Both the position numbers and the translations under genes were made by a program. Shown here piece after piece: positions 8,285 to 11,127 of a DNA stretch of 11,127 nucleotides. The notes below the pieces were generated by a model that worked only from the letters and a program-made list of their open reading frames with translations, did not search any database and was not told the origin of the DNA. The stretch's first letter is position 1; each line of letters begins with the position of its first letter. Source of the stretch: Candidatus Sabulitectum sp. (GTDB lineage: Bacteria; Fermentibacterota; Fermentibacteria; Fermentibacterales; JCC-6); contig JAGLQD010000279.1 in assembly GCA_023136985.1 (NCBI GenBank), forward strand, positions 1-11,127, in the 5' to 3' direction.

Positions 8285-8297
8285 TGTGGTTAACACA
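8285..8297. repeat. Short imperfect palindrome in the gap before the response regulator gene
   Basis: TGTGGTTAACACA is a 13-base inverted repeat with five of six positions paired. It lies in the 72-base gap upstream of the regulator/kinase/ATPase run, where a promoter or operator would be expected. A TTGCCA hexamer upstream and a CATAAT hexamer nearby are not at a good mutual spacing, so no promoter is called. This could be an operator or chance. Confidence 0.25.
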
Positions 8298-8310
8298 ATA
8301 TGGCAAGGGG

Positions 8311-8934
8311 TCACTGAAACTGTAGAAACGGATTATTTTCCATCTCATGCCCCATTGTTGTTGCAGATCCGTGGCCCGGGAACACCGTTGTACTGTGATC
8401 AAAGTGCATTGCAATTCTTTTCAGGGTATTTCTCATTTCTTCCGGAGAACTCCCCGGAAGATCAGTTCTGCCCACTGAACCTGCAAAAATAGTATCGCCA
8501 GAGAAGAGCAGTCCATGGCCTTCCACACAAATTGATCCCCTGGAGTGACCCGGCGTATGTTTTATGAGAAAAGTTAGCCTGCCCACTTCTACACTATCAC
8601 CATCTTCAAGGAACCTGTCTGCCGGTGGAGGCTGTTGGATCTTGAATCCCCACTCTGCCCCATGACTTGCTGCTGAAGCCATTGTATCAGCATCAGCCCT
8701 GTGGATCATGGTTTCAGGTGCAAAACGCTTAATAAGCATGGCGGAACCCCCAACATGATCAAAGTGACCATGGGTATAGATTATTGCGTCCAGCCTGGTT
8801 AACCCTCTTTCTATCAAAATATGATCGTCCCCGGGATCAATAACGAGTACTGCTCCTGTCTCAGGACATTTCACCACATAACAGTTGGTTTGAATAGCAC
8901 CAACTATAATTGTACTTACGATCGGCTTAATCAC
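8311..8934 (-). CDS. Metallo-beta-lactamase-fold hydrolase, glyoxalase II-like
   Basis: This 207-residue cytoplasmic enzyme is predicted to hydrolyse a thioester or similar bond with two bound metal ions. The metal site is complete: THGHFDH (H55, H57, D59, H60), H130 in HTPGHS, D147 in FSGDTIF and H188 in FPGHGS. The compact length and the block GSVGRTDLPGSS match the short GloB/YcbL-like hydrolases, which lack the C-terminal substrate domain of classical glyoxalase II. The start is a GTG at 8934, chosen because GGAGG lies 6 bases upstream, inside the end of the TPR gene. The two genes overlap by 8 bases, which indicates one transcript and coupled translation. A glutathione, other thiol or persulfide substrate is possible; the neighbours do not tell. 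Confidence 0.93.
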   Translation of the reverse strand: MIKPIVSTIIVGAIQTNCYVVKCPETGAVLVIDPGDDHILIERGLTRLDAIIYTHGHFDHVGGSAMLIKRFAPETMIHRADADTMASAASHGAEWGFKIQQPPPADRFLEDGDSVEVGRLTFLIKHTPGHSRGSICVEGHGLLFSGDTIFAGSVGRTDLPGSSPEEMRNTLKRIAMHFDHSTTVFPGHGSATTMGHEMENNPFLQFQ

Positions 8935-9937
8935 AAAGAACCTCCAATTCCTTTATTCTCAACCTGATATGAGAAGTTCCAACTGTGTCCTGAACATCAC
9001 GAAGAAAAAATCTGTAATTCTCCAATGCCGATTCCTGGTCACCCAGACTGTAAAAACACTCTGCCAGACCCAGTCTGCTTTGAAGGTGACCGGGATTATT
9101 CAAAAGAATAGATTGCAGCACGGAAACAGCTTCATTCTCTCTGCCTCTTGACGAATACGTTAACGCAAGAATGTTTAAAGCCTCTGTGTTCCCTGGAGCC
9201 GCTGCAAGAACTGAGAGAATCAGCTCTTCAGCCTCAGCGTGCCTTTCAAGAATACCCAGAACCCTGGCTTCCTCAATCTGCGGTTGAACAAAAGACGGGT
9301 TCGCTGACACAGCACTCTGGAAAAACAACAGCGCTTCCTCCATATTCCCAGCCAGCATGGTAATTCTACCACAGTTGTAAAGAACAGAAGCATTTTCGGG
9401 TTCTCGTCTCAAGGCAGTATTAAAACACATTGCAGCATCTTCAAAAGAACCGTTCTCCATCAAGGCCATGCCGTAATTATTGAATGCAAGACCACTACCG
9501 GGGTTGAGTTGAATTGCCAGCTGGCCTGTATGAAGAGCCTCTGTAAGTCTTCCTGCACCAAGCAGAGCGCCGGTAACATCAATCAGAATATCAACTCTGG
9601 TTGAATCCAGTGCTATCACATTCCGGTAAGCAGTGATGGCTTCATCATAAATACCAAGATCGAGATTTACCGTCCCGAGATTTCGCCATACATTTGGATT
9701 TTCCGGGTCTAGATCAGATACCCTTATAAGCAATTCTCTGCAAGTGAAAAGCTCACCACTGCGGTATGCCTCTCCTGCCTGTGAAAACAGTGAAGAAGCC
9801 TCGGGCACCGCTTCCTGTTGGTCGGTGCAGGATGCTAGAAGAATGCAGAGCAGAATGATCAGAAGTATATTGATTGCTGGAAAACACAACACCAGGAGGT
9901 TTCTTTTGTTTGCTGTTCTATTTTTCATTCTTTCCAT
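8927..9937 (-). CDS. TPR-repeat lipoprotein
   Basis: This 336-residue membrane-anchored scaffold protein is built almost entirely of tetratricopeptide repeats. A basic n-region (MKNRTANKR) and a long hydrophobic stretch end in the lipobox LASC, with C37 as the predicted lipidated residue; residue 38 is Thr, which gives no inner-membrane retention signal. From about residue 46 to 318 there are eight units of 34 residues with typical spacing, for example around WRNLGTVNLDLGIYDEA, FNNYGMALMENGSFEDA and LYNCGRITMLAGNMEEA. Such proteins usually hold partners together, for instance in envelope assembly or secretion complexes. The ATG at 9937 gives the full basic n-region; an in-frame ATG at 9928 works equally well, and neither has a strong ribosome site. 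The 5' end overlaps the divergent plus-strand gene, and the 3' end overlaps the metallo-hydrolase gene. The specific partner is unknown. Confidence 0.9.
   Translation of the reverse strand: MERMKNRTANKRNLLVLCFPAINILLIILLCILLASCTDQQEAVPEASSLFSQAGEAYRSGELFTCRELLIRVSDLDPENPNVWRNLGTVNLDLGIYDEAITAYRNVIALDSTRVDILIDVTGALLGAGRLTEALHTGQLAIQLNPGSGLAFNNYGMALMENGSFEDAAMCFNTALRREPENASVLYNCGRITMLAGNMEEALLFFQSAVSANPSFVQPQIEEARVLGILERHAEAEELILSVLAAAPGNTEALNILALTYSSRGRENEAVSVLQSILLNNPGHLQSRLGLAECFYSLGDQESALENYRFFLRDVQDTVGTSHIRLRIKELEVLCD
8941..8945 (-). promoter_or_regulatory. Ribosome binding site that fixes a GTG start
   Basis: GGAGG on the minus strand lies 6 bases before the GTG at 8934-8932. It sits within the last codons of the TPR lipoprotein gene and supports the GTG start of the metallo-hydrolase and the 8-base gene overlap. 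Confidence 0.8.
9894..9899 (+). promoter_or_regulatory. Ribosome binding site that supports a TTG start
   Basis: A perfect AGGAGG lies 6 bases before the TTG at 9906-9908. A TATATT hexamer at 9866-9871 could serve as a -10 element for a short leader, though no matching -35 is seen. This site favours TTG over the in-frame ATGs at 9843 and 9855, which have weak sites. Confidence 0.55.
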
Positions 9938-11036
9938 TTCTGATCAGGGTTACACTGCTGAGCCATACAGAATTTTCGCACAATCAGATTCCGTACTCTC
10001 CTGCATCAACGGGATTGAATACAGTTTTTCTTTCCAGGGCACCGGGGCACTGTCAAACATAATGCCTGTGCTGAAGGGCAGGACATCTGTCTGGGTTAAA
10101 ACAGGGGTCAATCATCCCATGATGTATCACAGTATTGAGAGCATTATCAGCAGCGGAGCCATAGGTAACATTGTAAAACCATATTCCTATGCTGCTTTTG
10201 AAGAAACCGTCTACCTCGTTGACCATGTTGATTCTCTTGTATTCAGCACTGATTACAGCAGAACATCAGGTGCCCTCTTTGATTTCCCTCCTGCTTCCGT
10301 TATGATGGAATTTGTAGTTTCAAATCCGTTTCGAGATGAAATACTTTCGGATTCGATCGCTGTTCTTGTACCGATTGAGTTAGATGGCGTTCTCTGTCAT
10401 GTCTTTCATGTTTTTTACCAGGAAGAGGATGCTGAAGCTGTCTGGTTCCTGGGCATGGATGATCTTCTTCCCAGGGCTGTTGAAAGAATCGGCTACTATG
10501 GATCATCCTCTATTCCCGGAGGTCAGATTCTTGAGATATCAAATTTGACAGCTGAATGCCCCACGGAACCCTCCTGGCATTTACCGCTCCCCGGATATAC
10601 ATCTCTTCCATGGCTCTCTCTGCTGGATCCATCCATGGCGGCTCCCGCATTCTTCCTTTCAGACCTTAACGGCCACACCGTAAGATCCACTGAATTCAGC
10701 GGTAAGACTCTTCTTCTATGCTTCTTCTCTTCCTGGGATCCTTCATCTTTATCTGCCCTTGGTCTGCTGAAATCAATCGGGGAGGATTTTTCAGGATCAG
10801 TTCAGGCAGTGGGTATATCCATAATGGAGACAACAGATCCGGCTTTCAGATTGAGTTCTCTGGGCTTAGATTTTCCCGTACTGATCTTCGGAGAAAGCAC
10901 AGCAGAGGACTACAATGTACATTCTGTTCCTGCAGTTTTTCTGGTCTCCGATAATAATGAGATCCTCTATTCATCTCAGGGGATCCAGGACAATACAGTA
11001 TTCGATATCAGAGTGCTGATAGAAAGAAGTCTGTAA
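9906..11036 (+). CDS. Exported protein with LolA/DUF2092-like N-domain and cysteine-less thioredoxin-like C-domain
   Basis: This protein has 376 residues from the TTG at 9906. A hydrophobic leader ends in YTA|EPY, predicting cleavage after residue 18 and a periplasmic or surface location. Residues about 30-215 (ending near WFLGMDDLLPRAVERIGYYG) resemble the beta-sheet LolA/DUF2092-type domain found before some redoxins. Residues about 245-376 have the TlpA/AhpC layout: APAFFLSDLNG, then KTLLLCFFSSWDPSS, then HSVPAVFLVSDNNEI with the cis-proline at P342. In TlpA-like proteins the position after the Trp starts the Cys-x-x-Cys active site; here it reads W277-D-P-S-S, so thiol redox chemistry at that site is not expected. 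Alternative starts are ATG 9855 (393 residues, with a basic n-region before the same hydrophobic core) and ATG 9843; the longest open frame begins at 9744. The gene is divergent from the TPR lipoprotein gene and overlaps its 5' end by 32 bases. The fold of the C-domain is likely; the role is unknown. Confidence 0.85.
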   Translation: MFAVLFFILSISDQGYTAEPYRIFAQSDSVLSCINGIEYSFSFQGTGALSNIMPVLKGRTSVWVKTGVNHPMMYHSIESIISSGAIGNIVKPYSYAAFEETVYLVDHVDSLVFSTDYSRTSGALFDFPPASVMMEFVVSNPFRDEILSDSIAVLVPIELDGVLCHVFHVFYQEEDAEAVWFLGMDDLLPRAVERIGYYGSSSIPGGQILEISNLTAECPTEPSWHLPLPGYTSLPWLSLLDPSMAAPAFFLSDLNGHTVRSTEFSGKTLLLCFFSSWDPSSLSALGLLKSIGEDFSGSVQAVGISIMETTDPAFRLSSLGLDFPVLIFGESTAEDYNVHSVPAVFLVSDNNEILYSSQGIQDNTVFDIRVLIERSL

Positions 11037-11037
11037 C

Positions 11038-11062
11038 GAAAAAGGGAGCCCGAAGACTCCCT
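11038..11062 (-). terminator. Rho-independent terminator with UUCG loop, after the tRNA
   Basis: Read on the minus strand, AGGGAGTC and GGCTCCCT form an eight-pair stem (one U-G pair) closed by a TTCG tetraloop, followed directly by TTTT. It begins 12 bases past the tRNA CCA end, so it should end the tRNA transcript. On the plus strand the same hairpin has no T-run after it, so it is at best a weak stop for the thioredoxin-like gene that ends at 11036. Confidence 0.85.
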
Positions 11063-11074
11063 GTCTCTATTGAA

Positions 11075-11127
11075 TGGTACCGGAGGCGGGACTTGAACCC
11101 GCACAGGCTATTGCCCACTAGGTCCTT
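11075..11127 (-). tRNA. tRNA 3' half, probably tRNA-Leu, cut by window edge
   Basis: The minus strand shows an encoded CCA end, discriminator A, the acceptor 3' strand CTCCGGT, a T arm GCGGG-TTCAAGT-CCCGC, and a 15-base variable arm with a GGGC/GCCT hairpin around AATA. A long variable arm together with TTCAAGT and discriminator A is typical of bacterial tRNA-Leu, and the pattern lines up with E. coli leucine tRNAs. The D arm and the 5' half of the anticodon arm lie outside the window, so the anticodon cannot be confirmed. By alignment the last three visible bases, AAG, would fall at positions 34-36. Confidence 0.88.

Noticed and set aside
9744..9905. Upstream extension of the thioredoxin-like protein to the first ATG at 9744
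   Set aside because: It would place about 50 polar residues before the hydrophobic leader and overlap the TPR gene by nearly 200 bases, while a strong AGGAGG sits before the TTG at 9906.
11043..11062. Hairpin as a strong terminator for the plus-strand gene ending at 11036
   Set aside because: On the plus strand the hairpin is followed by mixed bases with no T-run; the T-run is on the minus-strand side, which fits the tRNA.

Overview
The window reads as one block of chromosome from an uncultured-type, Gram-negative-like bacterium. A lipoprotein signal, exported proteins, a gingipain-like (C25) peptidase, a large cytoplasmic hybrid kinase and moderate base composition are all present. This combination recalls lineages of the FCB group or neighbouring candidate phyla (for example Fermentibacteria/Aegiribacteria-like), but that placement is inference from gene style; no marker gene is present to prove it.

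Layout: six protein genes lie on the minus strand and are transcribed from right to left. From upstream to downstream they are a TPR lipoprotein (9937-8927), a metallo-beta-lactamase-fold hydrolase (8934-8311), a single-receiver response regulator (8238-7696), a very large PAS/hybrid histidine kinase with two receivers and an HPt domain (7691-4632), a receiver-PilB/GspE ATPase-receiver fusion (4645-2093), and a C25-family cysteine peptidase whose C-terminus runs off the left edge (1984-1). The first two overlap by 8 bases. The regulator, kinase and ATPase form a tight run (4-base gap, then a 14-base overlap). On the plus strand there is one exported protein with a thioredoxin-like C-terminal domain (9906-11036), whose 5' end overlaps the divergent TPR gene. 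At the right edge lies the 3' half of a minus-strand tRNA, probably tRNA-Leu, followed by a hairpin terminator with a UUCG loop.

The most interesting part is the regulator/kinase/ATPase set. Three consecutive genes carry five receiver domains, one histidine kinase core and one HPt domain. Two of the receivers are fused to both ends of an intact secretion/pilus assembly ATPase. The simplest reading is a phosphorelay that acts directly on a type II secretion or type IV pilus motor instead of on transcription. The C25 peptidase encoded just downstream could be a product exported under that control, but this link rests only on gene order.

No insertion sequences, CRISPR arrays or phage genes were seen. 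There is no gene-free stretch longer than about 110 bases.
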